From contig NZ_VTWT01000014.1 of the NCBI RefSeq assembly GCF_008727925.1, forward strand, positions 94,503-158,502: a stretch of DNA of 64,000 nt. The letters are read 5' to 3'. Positions 37,216 to 45,598 of this stretch are shown here, in pieces. Source of the DNA: Adhaeribacter soli. GTDB taxonomy: Bacteria; Bacteroidota; Bacteroidia; Cytophagales; Hymenobacteraceae. Numbering within the stretch: the first letter of the stretch is position 1; each line of letters opens with the position of its first letter. A model generated the notes under the pieces. It saw only the letters and a list, made by a program, of their open reading frames with translations. It had not been told where the DNA came from and did not search any database. Position numbers and translations under genes: made by a program.

Positions 37216-37245
37216 AAAAGGCAAACCGGTGGGTTTGCCTTTTTC
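37216..37245. terminator. Rho-independent terminator
   Basis: AAAAGGCAAACC / GGTTTGCCTTTTT stem with loop GGTG and a T5 tract. It serves the small T9SS protein gene and, from the other side, the small gene ending at 37282. Confidence 0.85.
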
Positions 37246-37281
37246 TTAAAGGGTAAAATAAAGGGTGAGATGATATTTTTA

Positions 37282-37521
37282 TTAAATGGACAAAGAATAG
37301 CCGAATTCTGCCTCGGTGCTAAGCGTAGAGCCTACAAAAAAGCCTCCGATCATCAGGCCTTTGCCGGTTTTTAAGGCTGCATTCAGGGCTAAGTCGCTGA
37401 TAATATCCCCGTCTATCGTCGCTGCTTCCTGTCTTACTTCGTTGGTTCTTGGTTTGCAAAGGCAATCTGCCAGGTAAGTTAAGAAGCCATTCTGCTGTTG
37501 GTTAAGGCTTACGCTTTCCAT
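37282..37521 (-). CDS. Small unknown protein with Gly-Gly-type hydrophobic segment
   Basis: 79 aa, start ATG 37521. Unrecognised. A polar N-terminal half (MESVSLNQQQNGFLTYLADC) contains a C-x-C pair (DCLC), then IIS-DLALNAALKTGKGLMIGG, then FFVGSTLSTEAEFGYSLSI. The leader-like half, a GG pair and a hydrophobic/Ser-Thr tail resemble a bacteriocin-type precursor, but no processing exporter is seen and the similarity is loose. It lies downstream of the oligopeptide permease genes with a 336-bp gap. A shared terminator supports it being a real gene. Confidence 0.5.
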   Translation of the reverse strand: MESVSLNQQQNGFLTYLADCLCKPRTNEVRQEAATIDGDIISDLALNAALKTGKGLMIGGFFVGSTLSTEAEFGYSLSI

Positions 37522-37857
37522 TTTTATATGCTTTTGGGTGAGATTATTTTTTAAAACACGAACCGCTTTCTATCGGTTCATTTATTTAATGATACAATAT
37601 TAAGCCCTCACTAACCCAAAAACTAAGAAACATCGCCCCAAAACGCAACATGTAATTTTCAAAGCAACTATTTAGCCTTTTACTAACACTTCAAAATACA
37701 AAAGAATCACTAGGAACAAAAAAACCTCATTACAAGCAGAAAAAGCCACAATTAAGCGTTAAACCAGAAAATAGCAGGTTAAATATCGGAGGCGCTTATG
37801 CAAACAATTTCAGGATAAAACACACCCGAACGCAACACTAACACCGATTGAAATAAG
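37522..37857. other. Intergenic region with one hairpin
   Basis: 336 bp upstream of the 79-aa gene and downstream of the permease stop. It holds an inverted repeat at 37560-37579 (arms GAACCG / CGGTTC, loop CTTTCTAT) and is otherwise AT-rich. No gene is seen; the promoter of the 79-aa gene should lie here. Confidence 0.4.
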
Positions 37858-38916
37858 CTAAATAAATTTCTGCCGAATACCATTTCCGATGGCCTGCACC
37901 GCCAGTATCGTTAAGCATAGGCAAAGCACCGGGAAAAAGAGCAGCCACCAGGCATCCGGATTCAGGCGAGCTTCAGCCAGCATCCTTCCCCAACTGGGCG
38001 TTTCGGGCGGCAGCCCTATTCCCAGAAAAGACAAGGTAGCTTCGAGGGCCAGCAGATTTCCCAAACCGAAAGCAAAAGCAGTGATCAACGGGCCAGCAGC
38101 ATTGGGTAAAATATGACGAAAGAGCAAACGAAAAACGGGTACGCCACTAACCCGGGCTGCTTCGGTATAGGACAGCTCCTTAATTCGCAACACTTCTCCC
38201 CGCACCAGCCTGGCCGGGCCGGACCAATAAGTCAGGCTTAAAAGCAGCAGGATATTGCCAATTCCCGGGGAGCTTACCGCAGCCAGACTTAATACCAGAA
38301 TCAGGCGCGGCACGGAAGTCAATACTTCGGTCGTTTTCAGCACCAGTTCATCGGCCGGCACAAAAACCTGCTTCCGGAAGAAAGGAAGCCGTTTCAGCAG
38401 CCACTTAAACCCTATACCAGAAACCACCAAGGCAGCCAGCAGAGCCAGTACAAACCAAAACCATTTTATTTCCCCGAACACGGAAGCCCCCAAGTACAGC
38501 CCATAATAATACCACAGGAACAGGCAAACTGACAACGCAAAAATTGCCCCCCTGCTAATCGTCAGCTTTCGGTTTCCGAAATAGGCGCCGATGCTTCCGA
38601 GTAAGATCCCGATAAGGAATGCTATACTTATTACCGGAATTGCCACCTGAAAACCGGTGCGGAAACCAAAGATTAAATTCGCCAGCACGTCGCGCCCCAT
38701 GCTGTCGGTTCCGAACCAATGCCCTTGCCGGGCAGCCTCTTCATCCCAAAAAGCGGGCGGCAGCAAAACACTACTGGTTTGCAGCTCGTTGGCACCGAAT
38801 TTAAGCGGCAGAACCGGCGCCGCGAGCGCCAGGAACAGTACTGCCAGCAGATAAAAAACTGCCAGCTTAAAACCCGGTCCGGTTTCCGAAAACAATTTCT
38901 TAGCCGCCTTTTTCAT
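37858..38916 (-). CDS. Oligopeptide ABC transporter permease (DppC/OppC-type)
   Basis: 352 aa. Inner-membrane permease with TM1 (GFKLAVFYLLAVLFLALAAP), the OppC N-terminal domain (HWFGTDSMGRDVLANLIFGF) and the BPD_transp_1 core ending with the EAA loop EAARVSGVPVFRLLFRHILP. The remaining TM segments follow. The middle (~115-190) carries an added hydrophobic stretch (AIFALSVCLFLWYYYGLYLG; WFWFVLALLAALVVSGIGFK), making it ~50 residues longer than E. coli DppC. Its ATG overlaps the stop of the DppB-type gene by 4 bp. No ATPase gene follows in the window. Confidence 0.92.
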   Translation of the reverse strand: MKKAAKKLFSETGPGFKLAVFYLLAVLFLALAAPVLPLKFGANELQTSSVLLPPAFWDEEAARQGHWFGTDSMGRDVLANLIFGFRTGFQVAIPVISIAFLIGILLGSIGAYFGNRKLTISRGAIFALSVCLFLWYYYGLYLGASVFGEIKWFWFVLALLAALVVSGIGFKWLLKRLPFFRKQVFVPADELVLKTTEVLTSVPRLILVLSLAAVSSPGIGNILLLLSLTYWSGPARLVRGEVLRIKELSYTEAARVSGVPVFRLLFRHILPNAAGPLITAFAFGLGNLLALEATLSFLGIGLPPETPSWGRMLAEARLNPDAWWLLFFPVLCLCLTILAVQAIGNGIRQKFI

Positions 38917-40262
38917 GAGCTAAAACGGATTCGCGGATCGGTAAACGCATACAGCAGATCGGCCAGTAAATGGGAAAGAATTTTCACCAATCCGACCAGC
39001 AGCACCAATCCGGTTACAACTTCATAATCGCGGGCCAGCACGGAAGAAACTAACAATTGCCCGGTTCCGGGTAAAGAAAAAATAACTTCCAACACCAAAG
39101 CGCCGGCCAGCAAGGCAGGGAAAAAGTCGGAAAGGGCCGTGATAACCGGTAGCAAACTGTTCCGGAGCGCATGCCGCACCAGGGCCTGCTGTTCCGAAAA
39201 GCCTTTGGCGCGCGCCGTAAGCATGTATTGCTGGCTCATTTCTTTTTGCAAGGCACTGTAACTCTGCCCCACCAGGTATGGCAAATTCACCAGCACCAGA
39301 CAAAAGGTGGCCGAAAGCAAGGCTACCTCCTCCGGGAAATCGGTTAACCAGCCCAAGTAACTAACCAGAGCCAGGGCACCGAGGCCAATCACAAAAAGCG
39401 GCAGACTTTCCAGCACGTAAAGCAAATTCAGCAAGGCACCCCGGAAAGAGTTGCTAGATTTCAAACTCAAAACTATAGCGATTGCGGGCGCCAGGAAACA
39501 AATCAGTAGAAAAGAAACCAAGGCCAGCCAACCGGTAATGCTTAAAGCTTCCGAAATAATTTCAGAAACCGGACGGGCATCGCGGTAAGATTCACCAAGA
39601 TCACCCTGCACCAAGTTACGCAACCACCGGTGGTACTGATTTTGAGTTCCGTACCAGAAAATTTTAGGGCTATAGTTTAAGGCAGGTGTTTGACTGGATT
39701 CTATTTGTTGAAAAGCAACTTCCGCCGAAGCAACGGCATTTTGCACTTTTGTTTCCGGCGAACTTAAGGCTGCACTTTTTAGCTCCAAAAAGGTACGGTT
39801 TATTTTTCCGGCTTGGCTTTCTTTTAAAAGGGCATTGGCATAAAAATTCAGGTCTTTCTTTACCGTTACCGGAACTTCGGAAACCGCAACAGCTTCTTTT
39901 AGCTTCTGAACGGTTTTATAGTATGCTGCTATTTCGGGCCAATTTCCATAGGTAAGCACCAGTTCTTTCAGCGTTTGCTGCTCCGTAACCGGGAAGATCT
40001 TGTATAAAGTATCCGGCTCGGCGGCTGAGCCGATGCGGAAATAAAAAAGCGGCAGATCCTGACCGGTTCGTTGCAGCATTTGCGCCTGAACACGCTTGCG
40101 GGCCTCGGCTTTGGCGTTGCTTATGGCGTTTTGCGCCGTTTCTTCGGCCTGCATTTCAGCCGCGGAACCCGGCACAGACCTGCTCAGCAGGAACACCGCC
40201 GAACCCAGCAGCCAGATGGCCGGAAGAAGCATTAAAAGCCGTTTCGCCGCAAACTTCAGCAT
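38913..40262 (-). CDS. Oligopeptide ABC transporter permease (DppB/OppB-type) with long periplasmic insertion
   Basis: 449 aa versus ~310-340 for typical DppB. TM1 (RLLMLLPAIWLLGSAVFLLS) and the PGS motif are followed by about 150 extra, mostly helical, periplasmic residues (Ala/Glu/Gln-rich, AEMQAEETAQNAISNAKAEA). The normal order then resumes: QNQYHRWLRNLVQGDLGESY, TM2-6 and the EAA loop TARAKGFSEQQALVRHALRN. The insertion probably contacts the binding lipoprotein. It begins 2 bp after the lipoprotein stop and overlaps the next permease by 4 bp, so the three genes form one operon. Confidence 0.92.
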   Translation of the reverse strand: MLKFAAKRLLMLLPAIWLLGSAVFLLSRSVPGSAAEMQAEETAQNAISNAKAEARKRVQAQMLQRTGQDLPLFYFRIGSAAEPDTLYKIFPVTEQQTLKELVLTYGNWPEIAAYYKTVQKLKEAVAVSEVPVTVKKDLNFYANALLKESQAGKINRTFLELKSAALSSPETKVQNAVASAEVAFQQIESSQTPALNYSPKIFWYGTQNQYHRWLRNLVQGDLGESYRDARPVSEIISEALSITGWLALVSFLLICFLAPAIAIVLSLKSSNSFRGALLNLLYVLESLPLFVIGLGALALVSYLGWLTDFPEEVALLSATFCLVLVNLPYLVGQSYSALQKEMSQQYMLTARAKGFSEQQALVRHALRNSLLPVITALSDFFPALLAGALVLEVIFSLPGTGQLLVSSVLARDYEVVTGLVLLVGLVKILSHLLADLLYAFTDPRIRFSS

Positions 40263-40264
40263 GC

Positions 40265-41995
40265 TTAATCGGCTTCCGCACTTTTAAAGGCACTTACATC
40301 GTAGCCCGGTTTTATCCCTGAAATTTTGGTATCGGAGAATTGTTTATTAACTGCAATGCGGTCGCGGAGGAAAAAGAGGAATACCAGGTTGCTTTCCTCG
40401 TGAAGGATAGCCTGCAGGCGTTTTAAATTTTCGTTTTTTTCTTTTTCGGAATCCGGGTTGTACAGGGCTTCTATCAAACGGTCGCTTTCCGGGGTACCGA
40501 AACCGGTATAGTTCAGCCCGTCCGGACCAATGGATTCGGTGTGCAGAATGGGTTTGAAATTATAAACAAAAGGATTGCCGGTAAGGCTACGGATAAAAAC
40601 TTCAAAATTCCCGCCTTTCAGGTTTTGCGTAAACAGGCCACTTTCCTGGGGCTGCAAAGTTACCGGAATGCCTGCTTTAGCGGCGGCCTGCTGAAAAAGC
40701 AGCGCCATGTTAGCAAACTCCGAATTACTGGCGTTGTAGCTTATTGAGAGGGTAAGCGGTACCATTTCATTCCGGACTTTTTTAGCCCAACCGGTACCGT
40801 TCTTTTGCCAGCCAGCTGCCCTTAAAAGCTTTTCGGCTTCGGCAGGGTTATAGGAATAAGGCGTAATTCCGCCGTTATAATATTCTTTTTGGAGGGGACT
40901 TACAGGACCTACTGTTTTCACTGCCAATTTGTGCTGCACCACGTTAATGAGTTCATCGGTATTCACCAGCTGAGCAAGCGCCTGACGGGTAACTTTATCG
41001 GCAAGTTTATCGGAACGACCGTTGAGGCCTAAATAGACGAAGGTATAGGTCTGGGGAGAGGAGAAATTATAGGCTTCGCTAATTTCTTTATCTTTCTGAA
41101 TCTGGGTAAATACCGAGGCTGGTATATTCTGCCATACATCCAGTTGTTTGTTTTTCAGGGAAACCAAAGCGGCGGCATTATCCGGAATAATACGAAAAGC
41201 AATCTGGTCTGGCCGGGCGGTTATGTAGCCGGTTTCCGGAGCCTTTAGGTTGGTGCCCCACCAATCCTCTTTGCGCTTAAAGGTTAAACGCTGGCCGGTT
41301 GTCCATTTTTCCAGCACATACCCGGCGCTGCCTTGCAGGTATTTCGGGTTGCGGGTAAAATCGGCACTGTTAAAACGATCGGCAAACTGCTGAATGGCGG
41401 ATTCGGCAGCAAGGGCGTCGAAATTGTTTGCGAATTGCGGAAGCGTAAACGAGCCGAGTTGGTTTTGCGGATCGAACAGGTACGCGGGCATCACAAAAAA
41501 GTCGCCGCTCAAGAGCAAATGCTCCGGCGAATATTGTCCGCAAACTAGGGTAAATTTCTTTGGATTGGATTTATCCGGGATAAGATCGAGAATAAATTCA
41601 TAGTCTGGCCGGACTTTTTCATTATTCACCAACGGACATTTCCGTACTTTTAACGAGAAGGCTACATCGGTGGCCGTTACCGGCGAACCGTTTGTCCATG
41701 CAGCCTCTGGCCGGATGGTGTAGGTGATCAACGTTAGGGTATCTTTCCGCTCGATCAGAGGCATTTCCTCAGCCAGCAGCGGTTTTAATTTTCCATCTGC
41801 CAGGTCTACGGTGAGCAAACTCTGAAAAAGCAGGTTTATTAATTGCGCCGCATCTTTGCTGGTATAGCTTACCGGGTTTAACGATTCCGGATCCTGCATC
41901 AGCCTGACGCGTACTTCCTTGCCGGTTGGTTGCGGGCGCCGGCACCCCGTAATACAAAAGATAAAAAATACCAGGTAAAAAACTACTTTTTTCAT
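40265..41995 (-). CDS. Oligopeptide-binding lipoprotein (SBP_bac_5, OppA/DppA-type)
   Basis: 576 aa. Lipoprotein signal MKKVVFYLVFFIFCITGC with Cys18. The family-5 solute-binding fold begins KEVRVRLMQDPESLNPVSYT and includes YTIRPEAAWTNGSPVTATDV, the classic domain signature around residue 95, and YYNGGITPYSYNPAEAEKLL near 375. It captures peptides for the permeases encoded downstream. It is first of the three-gene operon, with the tandem peptide genes 115 bp upstream on the same strand. Confidence 0.93.
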   Translation of the reverse strand: MKKVVFYLVFFIFCITGCRRPQPTGKEVRVRLMQDPESLNPVSYTSKDAAQLINLLFQSLLTVDLADGKLKPLLAEEMPLIERKDTLTLITYTIRPEAAWTNGSPVTATDVAFSLKVRKCPLVNNEKVRPDYEFILDLIPDKSNPKKFTLVCGQYSPEHLLLSGDFFVMPAYLFDPQNQLGSFTLPQFANNFDALAAESAIQQFADRFNSADFTRNPKYLQGSAGYVLEKWTTGQRLTFKRKEDWWGTNLKAPETGYITARPDQIAFRIIPDNAAALVSLKNKQLDVWQNIPASVFTQIQKDKEISEAYNFSSPQTYTFVYLGLNGRSDKLADKVTRQALAQLVNTDELINVVQHKLAVKTVGPVSPLQKEYYNGGITPYSYNPAEAEKLLRAAGWQKNGTGWAKKVRNEMVPLTLSISYNASNSEFANMALLFQQAAAKAGIPVTLQPQESGLFTQNLKGGNFEVFIRSLTGNPFVYNFKPILHTESIGPDGLNYTGFGTPESDRLIEALYNPDSEKEKNENLKRLQAILHEESNLVFLFFLRDRIAVNKQFSDTKISGIKPGYDVSAFKSAEAD

Positions 41996-42110
41996 ACGCT
42001 TTATATCCGTTTACCGGATACAAGAGCAAAGTAAGAAAAAATTAACGGGAAGTCTTAACTGGCTCCAACAGGCTTTTCCTGCCGAATTATCTTTCTACCT
42101 GTAACAACAA

Positions 42111-42272
42111 TTAGTTATTATCGTCCCATGAACCTGTTCCACCCGGAGCAGTAGTAGATGGTGCAGTTGCAGCCGTGCTGGTAATGGTTGCGTCGGTGGT
42201 TTCCGGAGCTGTAGTTACATCAGAAGAAAGGGTAGCTACCTGGATCAGGGCGGCGATTACTAATTCGATCAT
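42111..42272 (-). CDS. Tandem small peptide gene 1 (53 aa)
   Basis: Encodes MIELVIAALIQVATLS followed by SDVTTAPETTDATITSTAAT and a tail APSTTAPGGTGSWDDNN. N- and C-terminal blocks are nearly identical to the two genes upstream, while the Thr/Ala-rich middle varies. No basic residue precedes the hydrophobic N-terminus, so it is not a typical Sec signal. Nearest to the oligopeptide-binding lipoprotein gene (115 bp). Function unknown; see findings. Confidence 0.85.
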   Translation of the reverse strand: MIELVIAALIQVATLSSDVTTAPETTDATITSTAATAPSTTAPGGTGSWDDNN

Positions 42273-42355
42273 GGCTTTATGATAAGAAAAGTTTATTGAT
42301 TTTTTTCAGTATTTATTTTCAGAAAAGCTTCAGCTCAAAGAATCTAACAACAGCA

Positions 42356-42514
42356 TTAGTTATTATCGTCCCAAGAACCTGTTCCACCTGTAATTGGCTG
42401 GGTAGCGGTAGTAGTGGTAATAGTTGCATCGGTAGTCTCGGTAGTTGGAGTAGCAGTTACATCAGCAGAAAGAGTAGCTACTTGAATCATGGCGGCGATT
42501 ACTAATTCGATCAT
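42356..42514 (-). CDS. Tandem small peptide gene 2 (52 aa)
   Basis: Encodes MIELVIAAMIQVATLSADVT, then ATPTTETTDATITTTTATQP, then ITGGTGSWDDNN. A paralogue of genes 1 and 3. Just upstream, ACCATAAAACGCC precedes the ATG, and the same bases precede gene 3, so the leader is conserved as well as the coding region. Conservation at both protein ends across three copies, with synonymous codon differences (for example GGTTCTTGG versus GGTTCATGG), shows real selection on the peptides. Confidence 0.85.
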   Translation of the reverse strand: MIELVIAAMIQVATLSADVTATPTTETTDATITTTTATQPITGGTGSWDDNN

Positions 42515-42606
42515 GGCGTTTTATGGTTTAAGCCGAAGCTTGATTTAAAATTGATAAGAAACTTTAAGAGGAAGATCTTTAAGAGGGGACTGCGGACTAT
42601 TCGGTC

Positions 42607-42774
42607 TTAGTTATTATCGTCCCAGGAACCTGTTCCGCCCGGAGTTGTAGTAACTGGTGCAGTAGCAGCAGTGCTGGTAATAGTAGCATCGGTGGTTTCC
42701 TGAGCCGGCATTGCAGTTGCATCGGCAGACAGGGTGGCTACTTGGATCATGGCGGCGATTACTAATTCTATCAT
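42607..42774 (-). CDS. Tandem small peptide gene 3 (55 aa)
   Basis: Encodes MIELVIAAMIQVATLSADAT, then AMPAQETTDATITSTAATAP, then VTTTPGGTGSWDDNN. First of the three copies in the direction of transcription, divergent from the helical-repeat protein gene. The ETTDATIT block is shared by all three in the middle. The invariant tail G-T-G-S-W-D-D-N-N is the likely functional end. Confidence 0.85.
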   Translation of the reverse strand: MIELVIAAMIQVATLSADATAMPAQETTDATITSTAATAPVTTTPGGTGSWDDNN

Positions 42775-43149
42775 GGCGTTTTATGGTTTATTTGCTAGTG
42801 GTTTGTTCTAACTACTATGCAAAGTTGAGCCAATAAACGCCCGCATAAAAGGACACAGTTGCCTTAAATGTAACGATAAAATTTTTAACCCCGAATTGTA
42901 TATAAATAACAAAAAATCGAAATATTATGCAAATACAGCGTTTAATAACACTTACGCATTTTGATATTTCGTAATAAATCCTTTCTTTTGTAACAAATTA
43001 GTATAAAAACTCAAACTCAAAGCACGACATTTTCCTTCATCCTTAAAAGGAAAAAACAGCCTCAAACGCAACAGGGAAAAATCACTCCCCTGAACCGGCA
43101 TGCCTATACATTACTTCCTGATATTCAGTAATTTAGCATTTTCCTTACA
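42775..43149. other. Divergent regulatory region between peptide genes and helical-repeat gene
   Basis: 375 bp, AT-rich, with no gene seen. It must hold the promoters of the peptide array (minus) and of the 492-aa protein (plus). TGTATTTG (minus, about 42936-42943) and CTTTCTTTTGTAAC (plus, near 42980) resemble -7 boxes, but neither fits TAnnTTTG with a correct -33. Confidence 0.4.
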
Positions 43150-44628
43150 ATGAGCGAATTAAACAAATTGGTGCAAATTGTAACAAAAAGGCATCAACGC
43201 AATGCCCCTTTACTTAGCTTTAATGACAAGAAAATAACCAAAGAGTTAAAGTTATTTTATGACATTCAGAGCGGCAACCTGAAACTTGTACCCCGTAACA
43301 AAAAGGTTCCGGATTCGGCCGAATTGCGTATGACCCGGGCCAGATTGCGTAAGAAACTACTCAACCACTTATTCTTTCTCAACTTCAACGACCCTTATAT
43401 AAAGGTTTCGCACCGGTATGAACAGGAATGCCTTGATATGCTGCACCAGGCTCGCGTATTGATAAAAGAGGGTGAGTACCAGATCTCAGAAAAACTGTTG
43501 CGAAGTGCCCTGAAAATTGCCCAGCAAACGGAATTTACGCCACATATCCTTACGGCTATAGATCTGCTGCGGCAGGTTTACGTGCAAACCAGCCAGGTGT
43601 TGCATTTTAAAAAAATAAGCAAAAATTTAGCTTCCTATCGCAACCTGCTGCAGAAAGAACAGGAAGCGGAAGAACTTTACTATACGGCAAAGCTTGAAAT
43701 TAACCGGTCGGTAAGTGCTAAAAAAAACTTCCTGACCAAGCTGGGCGATATTCTGCAGCAACTTAAGGACCTTTGGGAGCAGAACAGATCTTTTACCATT
43801 TACGACCTATACTATAAAACTAATATCTGGTACCACGAGCTTACCAACGATTTCGGCAAAATTATTACCGTTACTTCCGAAACGGAACAAATGCTGACCA
43901 ACGGCGCGCTAAACGAACTTCGCTTCGATGACCGCTACAATAAGTACATAAAAACGTATTCGTACCTGCGGGACCGTCAATACGCCGAAGGCCTGCAATA
44001 CGCCGGCAAACATGGTGAAATGTTTAACCGGGCCTCGAACAACTGGTTTGCGTTCATGGAGAATTATTTCCTGCTGGCAATGCACAACGGCAGCTACGAT
44101 GTTGCTGCTAAAATCCTGGGCGAGGTTAATACCAACCCTTTTTACCAGAAGATCCGGAAAGCAGCCCAAGAAAGCTGGCAGCTTTACCAAGCTTACCTGC
44201 AATTCATTTATCCGGTTACCGCAATCACCAAACAGTTCAAATACCATTCGTTCGTAAGCTCCGTTCCGGAGTTCAGCAAAGACAAGCAGGGCTTTAACGT
44301 GGCTATTCTTATTTTACAATTCCTGCACTTCCTGAAGAACCGGGAGCAGGAACAGCTGCTTTACCGGATCGAAAGCCTGAAAAAATACGCGGGAAGGCAC
44401 TTAAAAGGCGATTTCAGCATCAGAAGTCAGATGTTTTTTAAACTCCTGACACTGGTGGTAAAAGAAGACCTGCACCCTGAAAAATGCCGCCGTAAAGGCC
44501 TCGCCTTAGCAGACAAACTGGCAGCCACCCCGCCTCCCGGCGATGCCTTTGCCGAAATTGAAATTATTCCGTACGAGCACCTCTGGGAAGAAATACTCCG
44601 CATGCTGGCAAAACCGGAAAAGCCGTAA
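43150..44628 (+). CDS. Unknown all-helical (TPR-like) protein
   Basis: 492 aa, no signal peptide and no TM segment. Not recognised as a named family. Nearly the whole chain is predicted helical by pattern, with paired amphipathic helices like TPR/RRNPP repeats: DMLHQARVLIKEGEYQISEK and LLRSALKIAQQTEFTPHILT; YLRDRQYAEGLQYAGKHGEM; ENYFLLAMHNGSYDVAAKIL. The N-terminus is basic (RMTRARLRKKLL) and could bind nucleic acid, but no clear HTH is visible. It is divergent from the three peptide genes, suggesting a functional link such as peptide sensing (inference only). Confidence 0.75.
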   Translation: MSELNKLVQIVTKRHQRNAPLLSFNDKKITKELKLFYDIQSGNLKLVPRNKKVPDSAELRMTRARLRKKLLNHLFFLNFNDPYIKVSHRYEQECLDMLHQARVLIKEGEYQISEKLLRSALKIAQQTEFTPHILTAIDLLRQVYVQTSQVLHFKKISKNLASYRNLLQKEQEAEELYYTAKLEINRSVSAKKNFLTKLGDILQQLKDLWEQNRSFTIYDLYYKTNIWYHELTNDFGKIITVTSETEQMLTNGALNELRFDDRYNKYIKTYSYLRDRQYAEGLQYAGKHGEMFNRASNNWFAFMENYFLLAMHNGSYDVAAKILGEVNTNPFYQKIRKAAQESWQLYQAYLQFIYPVTAITKQFKYHSFVSSVPEFSKDKQGFNVAILILQFLHFLKNREQEQLLYRIESLKKYAGRHLKGDFSIRSQMFFKLLTLVVKEDLHPEKCRRKGLALADKLAATPPPGDAFAEIEIIPYEHLWEEILRMLAKPEKP

Positions 44629-44732
44629 GGGTAAAACAGTAACGTAAAAACGGTAAAAACCCGGGTTACATTACCTTTCGCCTGATCGCTTTTAGTCCAA
44701 GCGAATGAATTTCATATTCCCGTTCATTTACA

Positions 44733-45554
44733 TTAATTACCAAAATACCGGAAAGCATCATCTGCCTTCTCCAGCCCCGACTCCGGTTTTTCTTCAGGCT
44801 TACCGGGCACGAACGTATAACGCACCACTATTTGCGGCTGGCCGGTAAAAGAGGCATTTATATGGGGTGGTTGGGTAATGGCTTCCGGTTCTTCCGGCTC
44901 AGGAGCTAGCTCGGGCTCCGCCGGCACGACATCGGTATGGCGGAAAACGAAGGCAAAAATGAGCCCAGCAATACCACCCGCCAAATGCGATTCCCACGAC
45001 ACTCTTTCTTCGGTGGGGAAAATTCCGTAGAGCATGCTGCCGTACAAAAAAGAAATAACCAGCGAGTAAGCTACGGCGCTGCGGTCGCGGCGAAACATGC
45101 CCCCAAAGAAAATAAAACTGGCCAGGCTGTAAACAATGCCGCTGGCGCCAATATGATAAGCAGGCCGCGCCATGAGCCAGGCCAGAATACCGGTGCTAAA
45201 AAACAGGCACACCCAGATCCGTCCGGAAGAAAGCGGGAACATAAAAACCATAATGGCCGAAAGCAGGATCAGGGAAAAGGTATTGGAAAGCAGGTGCGCC
45301 CAATCGCCGTGCAGGAAGGGCGCCGTTAAAACTCCCAGCAAACCGTGGAGCCGGCGCGGATATAAGCCGTAACTCCCCAGATCCAGATCGAGAAAAAAAG
45401 CAGGCACGAAAACGAGCCACATGAGCCCGGCAAAGAGCAGACCCGGCAAAAAACTGCGGCGCAACCGGTTGCTTTCTTCCTGTATGGAACCTGGTAAAAA
45501 ACGGGACTTTGCTGCAGCCAAGGCGAATACTTTTAAAGTTGAAAACCCTACCAT
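44733..45554 (-). CDS. Rhomboid-family intramembrane serine protease
   Basis: 273 aa with six TM helices. The catalytic Ser is in HIGASGIVYSLASFIFFGG (GxSG, ~residue 143), the His of the dyad in WESHLAGGIAGLIFAFVFRH (~200), and the conserved HxxxN in GDWAHLLSNTFSLILL. It cleaves substrate TM segments in the inner membrane. The last ~60 residues form a Pro/Glu-rich cytosolic tail (VVPAEPELAPEPEEPEAITQ) not needed for catalysis. Monocistronic by appearance. Confidence 0.93.
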   Translation of the reverse strand: MVGFSTLKVFALAAAKSRFLPGSIQEESNRLRRSFLPGLLFAGLMWLVFVPAFFLDLDLGSYGLYPRRLHGLLGVLTAPFLHGDWAHLLSNTFSLILLSAIMVFMFPLSSGRIWVCLFFSTGILAWLMARPAYHIGASGIVYSLASFIFFGGMFRRDRSAVAYSLVISFLYGSMLYGIFPTEERVSWESHLAGGIAGLIFAFVFRHTDVVPAEPELAPEPEEPEAITQPPHINASFTGQPQIVVRYTFVPGKPEEKPESGLEKADDAFRYFGN

Positions 45555-45598
45555 TTTCCGGCAGCCGCCACCCCCTAAAAGATTGCTTGTACCGGAAT

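Noticed and set aside
42296..42505. Plus-strand 69-codon frame opposite peptide gene 2
   Set aside because: It is the reverse of the conserved peptide gene; conservation pattern and shared leader favour the minus strand.
42111..42774. Tandem peptides as ordinary Sec-exported lipoproteins or class II bacteriocins
   Set aside because: No basic N-region, no lipobox, no double-Gly leader and no C39 exporter in the window.
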